A stretch of DNA of 64,000 bases from contig CAMPDV010000116.1 in assembly GCA_946699065.1 (NCBI GenBank), forward strand, positions 1-64,000, read 5' to 3'. The stretch's first letter is position 1; every line of letters begins with the position of its first letter. A model generated the notes under the pieces. It had not been told where the DNA came from and searched no databases. It was given only the letters and a program-made list of their open reading frames with translations. The position numbers and the translations under genes are program-made. Shown one piece after another: positions 20,129 through 31,567 of this stretch. Source of the stretch: Loxodes magnus. Taxonomy: Eukaryota > Ciliophora > Karyorelictea > Loxodida > Loxodidae.

Positions 20129-23100
20129 CTAATCATTACTTCCCGATACGATGAACTCTGAATCACTGGATATAGCCACAGATGATACATAACTAGTGTG
20201 ACCACTCATGGTCTTACAGGTACCTGTCTTGACGTCCCATAGTCTCACCGTCTTATCATGACTTCCCGATACGATGAACTCTGAATCACTGGATATAGCC
20301 ACAGCATATACATAACTAGTGTGACCACTCATGGTCTTACAGGTACCTGTCTTGACGTCCCATAGTCTCACCGTATAATCATAACTTCCCGATACGATGA
20401 ACTCTGAATCACTGGATATAGCCACAGCATATACATAACTAGTGTGACCACTCATGGTCTTACAGGTACCTGTCTTGACGTCCCATAGTCTCACCGTCTT
20501 ATCATGACTTCCCGATACGATGAACTCTGAATCACTGGATATAGCCACAGCATATACATAACTAGTGTGACCACTCATTGTCTTACAGGTACCTGTCTTG
20601 ACGTCCCATAGTCTCACCGTATTATCATGACTTCCCGATACGATGAACTCTGAATCACTGGATATAGCCACAGCAGATACATAACTAGTGTGACCACTCG
20701 TGGTCTTACAGGTACCTGTCTTGACGTCCCATAGTCTCACCGTATAATCATAACTTCCCGATACGATGAACTCTGAATCACTGGATATAGCCACAGCAGA
20801 TACAACACTAGTGTGACCAGTCATGGTCTTACAGGTACCTGTCTTGACGTTCCATAGTCTCACCGTATTATCATGACTTCCCGATACGATGAACTCTGAA
20901 TCACTGGATATAGCCACAGCAGATACAACACTAGTGTGACCAGTCATGGTCTTACAGGTACCTGTCTTGACGTCCCATAGTCTCACCGTATAATCATAAC
21001 TTCCCGATACGATGAACTCTGAATCACTGGATATAGCCACAGCAGATACAACACTAGTGTGACCAGTCATTGTCTTACAGGTACCTGTCTTGACGTCCCA
21101 TAGTCTCACCGTATTATCATGACTTCCCGATACGATGAACTCTGAATCACTGGATATAGCCACAGCATATACATAACTAGTGTGACCACTCATTGTCTTA
21201 CAGGTACCTGTCTTGACGTCCCATAGTCTCACCGTATAATCATAACTTCCCGATACGATGAACTCTGAATCACTGGATATAGCCACAGCATATACATAAC
21301 TAGTGTGACCACTCGTGGTCTTACAGGTACCTGTCTTGACGTCCCATAGTCTCACCGTCTTATCATGACTTCCCGATACGATGAACTCTGAATCACTGGA
21401 TATAGCCACAGCAGATACAACACTAGTGTGACCAGTCATGGTCTTACAGGTACCTGTCTTGACGTTCCATAGTCTCACCGTCTTATCATAACTTCCCGAT
21501 ACGATGAACTCTGAATCACTGGATATAGCCACAGATGATACAACACTAGTGTGACCAGTCATGGTCTTACAGGTACCTGTCTTGACGTCCCATAGTCTCA
21601 CCGTATTATCATGACTTCCCGATACGATGAACTCTGAATCACTGGATATAGCCACAGCAGATACAACACTAGTGTGACCAGTCATGGTCTTACAGGTACC
21701 TGTCTTGACGTCCCATAGTCTCACCGTCTTATCATTACTTCCCGATACGATGAACTCTGAATCACTGGATATAGCCACAGCATATACATAACTAGTGTGA
21801 CCACTCATGGTCTTACAGGTACCTGTCTTGACGTCCCATAGTCTCACCGTCTTATCATCACTTCCCGATACGATGAACTCTGAATCACTGGATATAGCCA
21901 CAGATGATACATAACTAGTGTGACCACTCATGGTCTTACAGGTACCTGTCTTGACGTTCCATAGTCTCACCGTCTTATCATGACTTCCCGATACGATGAA
22001 CTCTGAATCACTGGATATAGCCACAGCAGATACATAACTAGTGTGACCACTCGTGGTCTTACAGGTAACTGTCTTGACGTCCCATAGTCTCACCGTCTTA
22101 TCATGACTTCCCGATACGATGAACTCTGAATCACTGGATATAGCCACAGATGATACATAACTAGTGTGACCACTCATGGTCTTACAGGTACCTGTCTTGA
22201 CGTCCCATAGTCTCACCGTCTTATCATGACTTCCCGATACGATGAACTCTGAATCACTGGATATAGCCACAGATGATACATAACTAGTGTGACCACTCAT
22301 GGTCTTACAGGTACCTGTCTTGACGTTCCATAGTCTCACCGTCTTATCATAACTTCCCGATACGATGAACTCTGAATCACTGGATATAGCCACAGCATAT
22401 ACATAACTAGTGTGACCACTCATGGTCTTACAGGTACCTGTCTTGACGTCCCATAGTCTCACCGTATAATCATAACTTCCCGATACGATGAACTCTGAAT
22501 CACTGGATATAGCCACAGCAGATACAACACTAGTGTGACCAGTCATGGTCTTACAGGTACCTGTCTTGACGTTCCATAGTCTCACCGTCTTATCATAACT
22601 TCCCGATACGATGAACTCTGAATCACTGGATATAGCCACAGATGATACAGAATCTGTGTGACCACTCATGGTCTTACAGGTACCTGTCTTGACGTCCCAT
22701 AGTCTCACCGTCTTATCATCACTTCCCGATACGATGAACTCTGAATCACTGGATATAGCCACAGATGATACATAACTAGTGTGACCACTCATGGTCTTAC
22801 AGGTACCTGTCTTGACGTTCCATAGTCTCACCGTCTTATCATGACTTCCCGATACGATGAACTCTGAATCACTGGATATAGCCACAGCAGATACATAACT
22901 AGTGTGACCACTCGTGGTCTTACAGGTAACTGTCTTGACGTCCCATAGTCTCACCGTCTTATCATGACTTCCCGATACGATGAACTCTGAATCACTGGAT
23001 ATAGCCACAGATGATACATAACTAGTGTGACCACTCATGGTCTTACAGGTACCTGTCTTGACGTCCCATAGTCTCACCGTCTTATCATGACTTCCCGATA

Positions 23101-24307
23101 CGATGAACTCTGAATCACTGGATATAGCCACAGATGATACATAACTAGTGTGACCAATCATGGTCTTACAGGTACCTGTCTTGACGTCCCATAGTCTCAC
23201 CGTCTCATCATCACTTCCCGATACGATGAACTCTGAATCACTGGATATAGCCACAGCATATACATAACTAGTGTGACCACTCATGGTCTTACAGGTACCT
23301 GTCTTGACGTTGCATAGTCTCACCGTCTTATCATCACTTGCCGATACGATGAACTCTGAATCACTGGATATAGCCAAAGATAATACATAACTAGTGTGAC
23401 CACTCATGGTCTTACAGGTACCTGTCTTGACGTCCCATAGTCTCACCGTCTTATCATCACTTCCCGATACGATGAACTCTGAATCACTGGATATAGCCAC
23501 AGCAGATACATAACTAGTGTGACCACTCGTGGTCTTACAGGTACCTGTCTTGACGTTCCATAGTCTCACCGTCTCATCTATACTTGCCGATACGATGAAC
23601 TCTGAATCACTGGATATAGCCACAGCAGATACATAACTTGTGTGACCACTCATGGTCTTACAGGTACCTGTCTTGACGTCCCATAGTCTCACCGTATAAT
23701 CATAACTTCCCGATACGATGAACTCTGAATCACTGGATATAGCCACAGCATATACATAACTAGTGTGACCACTCATGGTCTTACAGGTACCTGTCTTGAC
23801 GTTCCATAGTCTCACCGTCTTATCATGACTTCCAGATACGATGAACTCTGAATCACTGGATATAGCCACAGATGATACATAACTAGTGTGACCACTCATG
23901 GTCTTACAGGTACCTGTCTTGACGTTCCATAGTCTCACCGTCTTATCATCACTTCCAGATACGATGAACTCTGAATCACTGGATATAGCCACAGCAGATA
24001 CATAACTAGTGTGACCACTCATGGTCTTACAGGTACCTGTCTTGACGTCCCATAGTCTCACCGTATAATCATAACTTCCCGATACGATGAACTCTGAATC
24101 ACTGGATATAGCCACAGCATATACATAACTAGTGTGACCACTCATGGTCTTACAGGTACCTGTCTTGACGTCCCATAGTCTCACCGTCTTATCATGACTT
24201 CCCGATACGATGAACTCTGAATCACTGGATATAGCCACAGATGATACATAACTAGTGTGACCACTCATGGTCTTACAGGTACCTGTCTTGACGTCCCATA
24301 GTCTCAC
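20129..24307 (-). CDS. Long open WD40 segment, 1392 aa (34 units)
   Basis: Thirty-four units between S-N-D-TAG at 20129 and 24311. Rich in M-T-G-H/T-S-V-V-S-A, Y-D-Y and H-D-N units, with T-D-S-V-S-S near 22640. The Leu-Cys-Asn variant (W32 to C) first appears near 23311, and S-I-D-E near 23575. No start or upstream signal. Confidence 0.5.
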   Translation of the reverse strand: MRLWDVKTGTCKTMSGHTSYVSSVAISSDSEFIVSGSHDKTVRLWDVKTGTCKTMSGHTSYVYAVAISSDSEFIVSGSYDYTVRLWDVKTGTCKTMSGHTSYVSAVAISSDSEFIVSGSDDKTVRLWNVKTGTCKTMSGHTSYVSSVAISSDSEFIVSGSHDKTVRLWNVKTGTCKTMSGHTSYVYAVAISSDSEFIVSGSYDYTVRLWDVKTGTCKTMSGHTSYVSAVAISSDSEFIVSASIDETVRLWNVKTGTCKTTSGHTSYVSAVAISSDSEFIVSGSDDKTVRLWDVKTGTCKTMSGHTSYVLSLAISSDSEFIVSASDDKTVRLCNVKTGTCKTMSGHTSYVYAVAISSDSEFIVSGSDDETVRLWDVKTGTCKTMIGHTSYVSSVAISSDSEFIVSGSHDKTVRLWDVKTGTCKTMSGHTSYVSSVAISSDSEFIVSGSHDKTVRLWDVKTVTCKTTSGHTSYVSAVAISSDSEFIVSGSHDKTVRLWNVKTGTCKTMSGHTSYVSSVAISSDSEFIVSGSDDKTVRLWDVKTGTCKTMSGHTDSVSSVAISSDSEFIVSGSYDKTVRLWNVKTGTCKTMTGHTSVVSAVAISSDSEFIVSGSYDYTVRLWDVKTGTCKTMSGHTSYVYAVAISSDSEFIVSGSYDKTVRLWNVKTGTCKTMSGHTSYVSSVAISSDSEFIVSGSHDKTVRLWDVKTGTCKTMSGHTSYVSSVAISSDSEFIVSGSHDKTVRLWDVKTVTCKTTSGHTSYVSAVAISSDSEFIVSGSHDKTVRLWNVKTGTCKTMSGHTSYVSSVAISSDSEFIVSGSDDKTVRLWDVKTGTCKTMSGHTSYVYAVAISSDSEFIVSGSNDKTVRLWDVKTGTCKTMTGHTSVVSAVAISSDSEFIVSGSHDNTVRLWDVKTGTCKTMTGHTSVVSSVAISSDSEFIVSGSYDKTVRLWNVKTGTCKTMTGHTSVVSAVAISSDSEFIVSGSHDKTVRLWDVKTGTCKTTSGHTSYVYAVAISSDSEFIVSGSYDYTVRLWDVKTGTCKTMSGHTSYVYAVAISSDSEFIVSGSHDNTVRLWDVKTGTCKTMTGHTSVVSAVAISSDSEFIVSGSYDYTVRLWDVKTGTCKTMTGHTSVVSAVAISSDSEFIVSGSHDNTVRLWNVKTGTCKTMTGHTSVVSAVAISSDSEFIVSGSYDYTVRLWDVKTGTCKTTSGHTSYVSAVAISSDSEFIVSGSHDNTVRLWDVKTGTCKTMSGHTSYVYAVAISSDSEFIVSGSHDKTVRLWDVKTGTCKTMSGHTSYVYAVAISSDSEFIVSGSYDYTVRLWDVKTGTCKTMSGHTSYVYAVAISSDSEFIVSGSHDKTVRLWDVKTGTCKTMSGHTSYVSSVAISSDSEFIVSGSND

Positions 24308-24310
24308 CGT

Positions 24311-25906
24311 CTAATCATTACTTCCCGATACGATGAACTCTGAATCACTGGAAATAGCCACAGCATATACATAACTAGTGTGACCACTCGTGGTCTTACA
24401 GGTACCTGTCTTGACGTCCCATAGTCTCACCGTCTTATCATGACTTCCCGATACGATGAACTCTGAATCACTGGATATAGCCACAGCAGATACAACACTA
24501 GTGTGACCAGTCATGGTCTTACAGGTACCTGTCTTGACGTTCCATAGTCTCACCGTCTTATCATAACTTCCCGATACGATGAACTCTGAATCACTGGATA
24601 TAGCCACAGCATAAACAGAACTAGTTTGACAACTCATGGTCTTACAGGTACCTGTCTTGACGTTCCATAGTCTCACCGTCTTATCATGACTTCCCGATAC
24701 GATGAACTCTGAATCACTGGATATAGCCACAGCATATACATAACTAGTGTGACCACTCATGGTCTTACAGGTACCTGTCTTGACGTTCCATAGTCTCACC
24801 GTCTTATCATCACTTCCCGATACGATGAACTCTGAATCACTGGATATAGCCACAGCATATACATAACTAGTGTGACCACTCATGGTCTTACAGGTACCTG
24901 TCTTGACGTCCCATAGTCTCACCGTCTTATCATGACTTCCCGATACGATGAACTCTGAATCACTGGATATAGCCATAGCAGATACATAACTAGTGTGACC
25001 ACTCGTGGTCTTACAGGTAACTGTCTTGACGTCCCATAGTCTCACCGTCTTATCATCACTTCCCGATACGATGAACTCTGAATCACTGGATATAGCCACA
25101 GCATATACATAACTAGTGTGACAACTCATGGTCTTACAGGTACCTGTCTTGACGTCCCATAGTCTCACCGTCTTATCATGACTTCCAGATACGATGAACT
25201 CTGAATCACTGGATATAGCCACAGATAATACATAACTAGTGTGACCACTCATGGTCTTACAGGTACCTGTCTTGACGTCCCATAGTCTCACCGTATAATC
25301 ATAACTTCCCGATACGATGAACTCTGAATCACTGGATATAGCCACAGCAGATACAACACTAGTGTGACCAGTCATGGTCTTACAGGTACCTGTCTTGACG
25401 TCCCATAGTCTCACCGTATAATCATAACTTCCCGATACGATGAACTCTGAATCACTGGATATAGCCACAGCATATACATAACTAGTGTGACCACTCGTGG
25501 TCTTACAGGTACCTGTCTTGACGTCCCATAGTCTCACCGTCTTATCATGACTTCCCGATACGATGAACTCTGAATCACTGGATATAGCCACAGCAGATAC
25601 AACACTAGTGTGACCAGTCATGGTCTTACAGGTACCTGTCTTGACGTTCCATAGTCTCACCGTCTTATCATAACTTCCCGATACGATGAACTCTGAATCA
25701 CTGGATATAGCCACAGATGATACAGAATCTGTGTGACCACTCATGGTCTTACAGGTACCTGTCTTGACGTTCCATAGTCTCACCGTCTTATCATGACTTC
25801 CAGATACGATGAACTCTGAATCACTGGATATAGCCACAGCAGATACATAACTAGTGTGACCACTCATGGTCTTACAGGTACCTGTCTTGACGTCCCATAG
25901 TCTCAC
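24311..25906 (-). CDS. WD40-repeat open segment, 531 aa (13 units)
   Basis: Between S-N-D-TAG units at 24311 and 25910. It carries S-C-H (near 25120), V-L-S-V, and a single V11-to-M unit (S-A-M-A) near 24973. The M-T-G-H/T-S-V-V-S-A units continue. Confidence 0.45.
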   Translation of the reverse strand: MRLWDVKTGTCKTMSGHTSYVSAVAISSDSEFIVSGSHDKTVRLWNVKTGTCKTMSGHTDSVSSVAISSDSEFIVSGSYDKTVRLWNVKTGTCKTMTGHTSVVSAVAISSDSEFIVSGSHDKTVRLWDVKTGTCKTTSGHTSYVYAVAISSDSEFIVSGSYDYTVRLWDVKTGTCKTMTGHTSVVSAVAISSDSEFIVSGSYDYTVRLWDVKTGTCKTMSGHTSYVLSVAISSDSEFIVSGSHDKTVRLWDVKTGTCKTMSCHTSYVYAVAISSDSEFIVSGSDDKTVRLWDVKTVTCKTTSGHTSYVSAMAISSDSEFIVSGSHDKTVRLWDVKTGTCKTMSGHTSYVYAVAISSDSEFIVSGSDDKTVRLWNVKTGTCKTMSGHTSYVYAVAISSDSEFIVSGSHDKTVRLWNVKTGTCKTMSCQTSSVYAVAISSDSEFIVSGSYDKTVRLWNVKTGTCKTMTGHTSVVSAVAISSDSEFIVSGSHDKTVRLWDVKTGTCKTTSGHTSYVYAVAISSDSEFIVSGSND

Positions 25907-25909
25907 CGT

Positions 25910-28900
25910 CTAATCATTACTTCCCGATACGATGAACTCTGAATCACTGGATATAGCCACAGATGATACATAACTAGTGTGACCACTCATGGTCTTACAG
26001 GTACCTGTCTTGACGTCCCATAGTCTCACCGTATAATCATAACTTCCCGATACGATGAACTCTGAATCACTGGATATAGCCACAGCATATACATAACTAG
26101 TGTGACCACTCGTGGTCTTACAGGTACCTGTCTTGACGTCCCATAGTCTCACCGTCTTATCATGACTTCCCGATACGATGAACTCTGAATCACTGGATAT
26201 AGCCACAGCATATACATAACTAGTGTGACCACTCATGGTCTTACAGGTACCTGTCTTGACGTCCCATAGTCTCACCGTATTATCATGACTTCCCGATACG
26301 ATGAACTCTGAATCACTGGAAATAGCCACAGCATATACATAACTAGTGTGACCACTCATGGTCTTACAGGTACCTGTCTTGACGTCCCATAGTCTCACCG
26401 TATAATCATAACTTCCCGATACGATGAACTCTGAATCACTGGATATAGCCACAGCAGATACAACACTAGTGTGACCAGTCATGGTCTTACAGGTACCTGT
26501 CTTGACGTTCCATAGTCTCACCGTATTATCATGACTTCCCGATACGATGAACTCTGAATCACTGGATATAGCCACAGCAGATACAACACTAGTGTGACCA
26601 GTCATGGTCTTACAGGTACCTGTCTTGACGTCCCATAGTCTCACCGTCTTATCATAACTTCCCGATACGATGAACTCTGAATCACTGGATATAGCCACAG
26701 ATGATACATAACTAGTGTGACCACTCATGGTCTTACAGGTACCTGTCTTGACGTCCCATAGTCTCACCGTATAATCATAACTTCCCGATACGATGAACTC
26801 TGAATCACTGGATATAGCCACAGCATATACATAACTAGTGTGACAACTCATGGTCTTACAGGTACCTGTCTTGACGTCCCATAGTCTCACCGTCTTATCA
26901 TGACTTCCCGATACGATGAACTCTGAATCACTGGATATAGCCACAGATAATACATAACTAGTGTGACCACTCATGGTCTTACAGGTACCTGTCTTGACGT
27001 CCCATAGTCTCACCGTATAATCATAACTTCCCGATACGATGAACTCTGAATCACTGGATATAGCCACAGCATATACATAACTAGTGTGACAACTCATGGT
27101 CTTACAGGTACCTGTCTTGACGTCCCATAGTCTCACCGTCTTATCATGACTTCCAGATACGATGAACTCTGAATCACTGGATATAGCCACAGATAATACA
27201 TAACTAGTGTGACCACTCATGGTCTTACAGGTACCTGTCTTGACGTCCCATAGTCTCACCGTATAATCATAACTTCCCGATACGATGAACTCTGAATCAC
27301 TGGATATAGCCACAGCAGATACAACACTAGTGTGACCAGTCATGGTCTTACAGGTACCTGTCTTGACGTTCCATAGTCTCACCGTCTTATCATAACTTCC
27401 CGATACGATGAACTCTGAATCACTGGATATAGCCACAGATGATACAGAATCTGTGTGACCACTCATGGTCTTACAGGTACCTGTCTTGACGTCCCATAGT
27501 CTCACCGTCTTATCATCACTTCCCGATACGATGAACTCTGAATCACTGGATATAGCCACAGATGATACATAACTAGTGTGACCACTCATGGTCTTACAGG
27601 TACCTGTCTTGACGTCCCATAGTCTCACCGTATAATCATAACTTCCCGATACGATGAACTCTGAATCACTGGATATAGCCACAGCATATACATAACTAGT
27701 GTGACAACTCATGGTCTTACAGGTACCTGTCTTGACGTCCCATAGTCTCACCGTCTTATCATGACTTCCCGATACGATGAACTCTGAATCACTGGATATA
27801 GCCACAGCAGATACATAACTAGTGTGACCACTCGTGGTCTTACAGGTACCTGTCTTGACGTCCCATAGTCTCACCGTCTCATCATCACTTCCCGATACGA
27901 TGAACTCTGAATCACTGGATATAGCCACAGCATATACATAACTAGTGTGACCACTCATGGTCTTACAGGTACCTGTCTTGACGTTCCATAGTCTCACCGT
28001 CTTATCATGACTTCCCGATACGATGAACTCTGAATCACTGGATATAGCCACAGCATATACATAACTAGTGTGACCACTCATGGTCTTACAGGTACCTGTC
28101 TTGACGTCCCATAGTCTCACCGTCTTATCATCACTTCCCGATACGATGAACTCTGAATCACTGGATATAGCCACAGCATATACATAACTAGTGTGACCAC
28201 TCATGGTCTTACAGGTACCTGTCTTGACGTTCCATAGTCTCACCGTCTTATCATAACTTCCCGATACGATGAACTCTGAATCACTGGATATAGCCACAGA
28301 GCATACATAACTAGTGTGACCACTCATGGTCTTACAGGTACCTGTCTTGACGTTCCATAGTCTCACCGTCTTATCATTACTTCCAGATACGATGAACTCT
28401 GAATCACTGGATATAGCCACAGCAGATACATAACTAGTGTGACCACTCATGGTCTTACAGGTACCTGTCTTGACGTTCCATAGTCTCACCGTCTTATCAT
28501 AACTTCCCGATACGATGAACTCTGAATCACTGGATATAGCCACAGATGATACAGAATCTGTGTGACCACTCATGGTCTTACAGGTACCTGTCTTGACGTT
28601 CCATAGTCTCACCGTCTTATCATGACTTCCAGATACGATGAACTCTGAATCACTGGATATAGCCACAGATAATACATAACTAGTGTGACCACTCATGGTC
28701 TTACAGGTACCTGTCTTGACGTCCCATAGTCTCACCGTCTTATCATGACTTCCCGATACGATGAACTCTGAATCACTGGATATAGCCACAGCAGATACAA
28801 CACTAGTGTGACCAGTCATGGTCTTACAGGTACCTGTCTTGACGTTCCATAGTCTCACCGTCTTATCATAACTTCCCGATACGATGAACTCTGAATCACT

Positions 28901-29227
28901 GGATATAGCCACAGATGATACAGAATCTGTGTGACCACTCATGGTCTTACAGGTACCTGTCTTGACGTCCCATAGTCTCACCGTATAATCATAACTTCCC
29001 GATACGATGAACTCTGAATCACTGGATATAGCCACAGCATATACATAACTAGTGTGACCACTCATGGTCTTACAGGTACCTGTCTTGACGTTCCATAGTC
29101 TCACCGTCTTATCATGACTTCCAGATACGATGAACTCTGAATCACTGGATATAGCCACAGCAGATACATAACTAGTGTGACCACTCATGGTCTTACAGGT
29201 ACCTGTCTTGACGTTCCATAGTCTCAC
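25910..29227 (-). CDS. Long open WD40 segment, 1105 aa (27 units)
   Basis: Twenty-seven units between TAG at 25910 (N-D) and 29231 (Y-D). A block of S-C-H, Y-D-Y and V-L-S-V units recurs at 26.8, 27.1 and 27.7 kb. One unit near 28301 has V-C-S, the only Cys9 seen. The last T-S-V-V-S-A unit is near 28795. Confidence 0.5.
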   Translation of the reverse strand: MRLWNVKTGTCKTMSGHTSYVSAVAISSDSEFIVSGSHDKTVRLWNVKTGTCKTMSGHTSYVYAVAISSDSEFIVSGSYDYTVRLWDVKTGTCKTMSGHTDSVSSVAISSDSEFIVSGSYDKTVRLWNVKTGTCKTMTGHTSVVSAVAISSDSEFIVSGSHDKTVRLWDVKTGTCKTMSGHTSYVLSVAISSDSEFIVSGSHDKTVRLWNVKTGTCKTMSGHTDSVSSVAISSDSEFIVSGSYDKTVRLWNVKTGTCKTMSGHTSYVSAVAISSDSEFIVSGSNDKTVRLWNVKTGTCKTMSGHTSYVCSVAISSDSEFIVSGSYDKTVRLWNVKTGTCKTMSGHTSYVYAVAISSDSEFIVSGSDDKTVRLWDVKTGTCKTMSGHTSYVYAVAISSDSEFIVSGSHDKTVRLWNVKTGTCKTMSGHTSYVYAVAISSDSEFIVSGSDDETVRLWDVKTGTCKTTSGHTSYVSAVAISSDSEFIVSGSHDKTVRLWDVKTGTCKTMSCHTSYVYAVAISSDSEFIVSGSYDYTVRLWDVKTGTCKTMSGHTSYVSSVAISSDSEFIVSGSDDKTVRLWDVKTGTCKTMSGHTDSVSSVAISSDSEFIVSGSYDKTVRLWNVKTGTCKTMTGHTSVVSAVAISSDSEFIVSGSYDYTVRLWDVKTGTCKTMSGHTSYVLSVAISSDSEFIVSGSHDKTVRLWDVKTGTCKTMSCHTSYVYAVAISSDSEFIVSGSYDYTVRLWDVKTGTCKTMSGHTSYVLSVAISSDSEFIVSGSHDKTVRLWDVKTGTCKTMSCHTSYVYAVAISSDSEFIVSGSYDYTVRLWDVKTGTCKTMSGHTSYVSSVAISSDSEFIVSGSYDKTVRLWDVKTGTCKTMTGHTSVVSAVAISSDSEFIVSGSHDNTVRLWNVKTGTCKTMTGHTSVVSAVAISSDSEFIVSGSYDYTVRLWDVKTGTCKTMSGHTSYVYAVAISSDSEFIVSGSHDNTVRLWDVKTGTCKTMSGHTSYVYAVAISSDSEFIVSGSHDKTVRLWDVKTGTCKTTSGHTSYVYAVAISSDSEFIVSGSYDYTVRLWDVKTGTCKTMSGHTSYVSSVAISSDSEFIVSGSND

Positions 29228-29230
29228 CGT

Positions 29231-31564
29231 CTAATCATAACTTCCAGATACGATGAACTCTGAATCACTGGATATAGCCACAGCAGATACATAACTTGTG
29301 TGACCACTCATGGTCTTACAGGTACCTGTCTTGACGTCCCATAGTCTCACCGTATAATCATAACTTCCCGATACGATGAACTCTGAATCATTGGATATAG
29401 CCACAGCATATACATAACTAGTGTGACCACTCATGGTCTTACAGGTACCTGTCTTGACGTCCCATAGTCTCACCGTCTTATCATAACTTCCCGATACGAT
29501 GAACTCTGAATCACTGGATATAGCCACAGATGATACAGAATCTGTGTGACCACTCATGGTCTTACAGGTACCTGTCTTGACGTCCCATAGTCTCACCGTC
29601 TTATCATGACTTCCCGATACGATGAACTCTGAATCACTGGATATAGCCACAGCAGATACATAACTAGTGTGACCACTCGTGGTCTTACAGGTACCTGTCT
29701 TGACGTTCCATAGTCTCACCGTCTCATCTATACTTGCCGATACGATGAACTCTGAATCACTGGATATAGCCACAGCAGATACATAACTTGTGTGACCACT
29801 CATGGTCTTACAGGTACCTGTCTTGACGTCCCATAGTCTCACCGTATAATCATAACTTCCCGATACGATGAACTCTGAATCACTGGATATAGCCACAGCA
29901 TATACATAACTAGTGTGACCACTCATGGTCTTACAGGTACCTGTCTTGACGTTCCATAGTCTCACCGTCTTATCATGACTTCCAGATACGATGAACTCTG
30001 AATCACTGGATATAGCCACAGCATATACATAACTAGTGTGACCACTCATGGTCTTACAGGTACCTGTCTTGACGTTCCATAGTCTCACCGTCTTATCATC
30101 ACTTCCCGATACGATGAACTCTGAATCACTGGATATAGCCACAGCATATACATAATGTCTGTGACCACTCATGGTCTTACAGGTACCTGTCTTGACGTCC
30201 CATAGTCTCACCGTCTTATCATGACTTCCCGATACGATGAACTCTGAATCACTGGATATAGCCACAGCATATACATAACTAGTGTGACCACTCATGGTCT
30301 TACAGGTACCTGTCTTGACGTCCCATAGTCTCACCGTCTTATCATGACTTCCAGATACGATGAACTCTGAATCACTGGATATAGCCACAGATGATACATA
30401 ACTAGTGTGACCACTCATGGTCTTACAGGTACCTGTCTTGACGTCCCATAGTCTCACCGTATAATCATAACTTCCCGATACGATGAACTCTGAATCACTG
30501 GATATAGCCACAGCATATACATAACTAGTGTGACCACTCGTGGTCTTACAGGTACCTGTCTTGACGTTCCATAGTCTCACCGTCTTATCATGACTTCCAG
30601 ATACGATGAACTCTGAATCACTGGATATAGCCACAGCATATACATAACTAGTGTGACCACTCATGGTCTTACAGGTACCTGTCTTGACGTTCCATAGTCT
30701 CACCGTCTTATCATGACTTCCCGATACGATGAACTCTGAATCACTGGATATAGCCACAGATGATACATAACTTGTGTGACCACTCATGGTCTTACAGGTA
30801 CCTGTCTTGACGTCCCATAGTCTCACCGTCTTATCATGACTTCCAGATACGATGAACTCTGAATCACTGGATATAGCCACAGCATATACATAACTAGTGT
30901 GACCACTCATGGTCTTACAGGTACCTGTCTTGACGTTCCATAGTCTCACCGTCTTATCATGACTTCCCGATACGATGAACTCTGAATCACTGGATATAGC
31001 CACAGCATATACATAACTAGTGTGACCACTCATGGTCTTACAGGTACCTGTCTTGACGTTCCATAGTCTCACCGTCTTATCATGACTTCCAGATACGATG
31101 AACTCTGAATCACTGGATATAGCCACAGATGATACATAACTAGTGTGACCACTCATGGTCTTACAGGTACCTGTCTTGACGTTCCATAGTCTCACCGTCT
31201 TATCATGACTTCCAGATACGATGAACTCTGAATCACTGGATATAGCCACAGATGATACATAACTAGTGTGACCACTCATGGTCTTACAGGTACCTGTCTT
31301 GACGTTCCATAGTCTCACCGTCTTATCATCACTTCCCGATACGATGAACTCTGAATCACTGGATATAGCCACAGCATATACATAACTAGTGTGACCACTC
31401 ATGGTCTTACAGGTACCTGTCTTGACGTCCCATAGTCTCACCGTCTTATCATGACTTCCAGATACGATGAACTCTGAATCACTGGATATAGCCACAGCAT
31501 ATACATAACTAGTGTGACCACTCATGGTCTTACAGGTACCTGTCTTGACGTTCCATAGTCTCAC
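29231..31564 (-). CDS. WD40-repeat open segment, 777 aa (19 units)
   Basis: Nineteen units, exactly the length of the next segment (2337 bp between TAG codons). Both end with an I-S-N-D unit followed by V-S-A and S-Y-D-TAG. It contains the only G-H-R-H-Y-V unit (about 30152). The Ser22 codon is often TCT in place of TCG from here on. Confidence 0.5.
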   Translation of the reverse strand: MRLWNVKTGTCKTMSGHTSYVYAVAISSDSEFIVSGSHDKTVRLWDVKTGTCKTMSGHTSYVYAVAISSDSEFIVSGSDDKTVRLWNVKTGTCKTMSGHTSYVSSVAISSDSEFIVSGSHDKTVRLWNVKTGTCKTMSGHTSYVSSVAISSDSEFIVSGSHDKTVRLWNVKTGTCKTMSGHTSYVYAVAISSDSEFIVSGSHDKTVRLWNVKTGTCKTMSGHTSYVYAVAISSDSEFIVSGSHDKTVRLWDVKTGTCKTMSGHTSYVSSVAISSDSEFIVSGSHDKTVRLWNVKTGTCKTMSGHTSYVYAVAISSDSEFIVSGSHDKTVRLWNVKTGTCKTTSGHTSYVYAVAISSDSEFIVSGSYDYTVRLWDVKTGTCKTMSGHTSYVSSVAISSDSEFIVSGSHDKTVRLWDVKTGTCKTMSGHTSYVYAVAISSDSEFIVSGSHDKTVRLWDVKTGTCKTMSGHRHYVYAVAISSDSEFIVSGSDDKTVRLWNVKTGTCKTMSGHTSYVYAVAISSDSEFIVSGSHDKTVRLWNVKTGTCKTMSGHTSYVYAVAISSDSEFIVSGSYDYTVRLWDVKTGTCKTMSGHTSYVSAVAISSDSEFIVSASIDETVRLWNVKTGTCKTTSGHTSYVSAVAISSDSEFIVSGSHDKTVRLWDVKTGTCKTMSGHTDSVSSVAISSDSEFIVSGSYDKTVRLWDVKTGTCKTMSGHTSYVYAVAISNDSEFIVSGSYDYTVRLWDVKTGTCKTMSGHTSYVSAVAISSDSEFIVSGSYD

Positions 31565-31567
31565 CGT

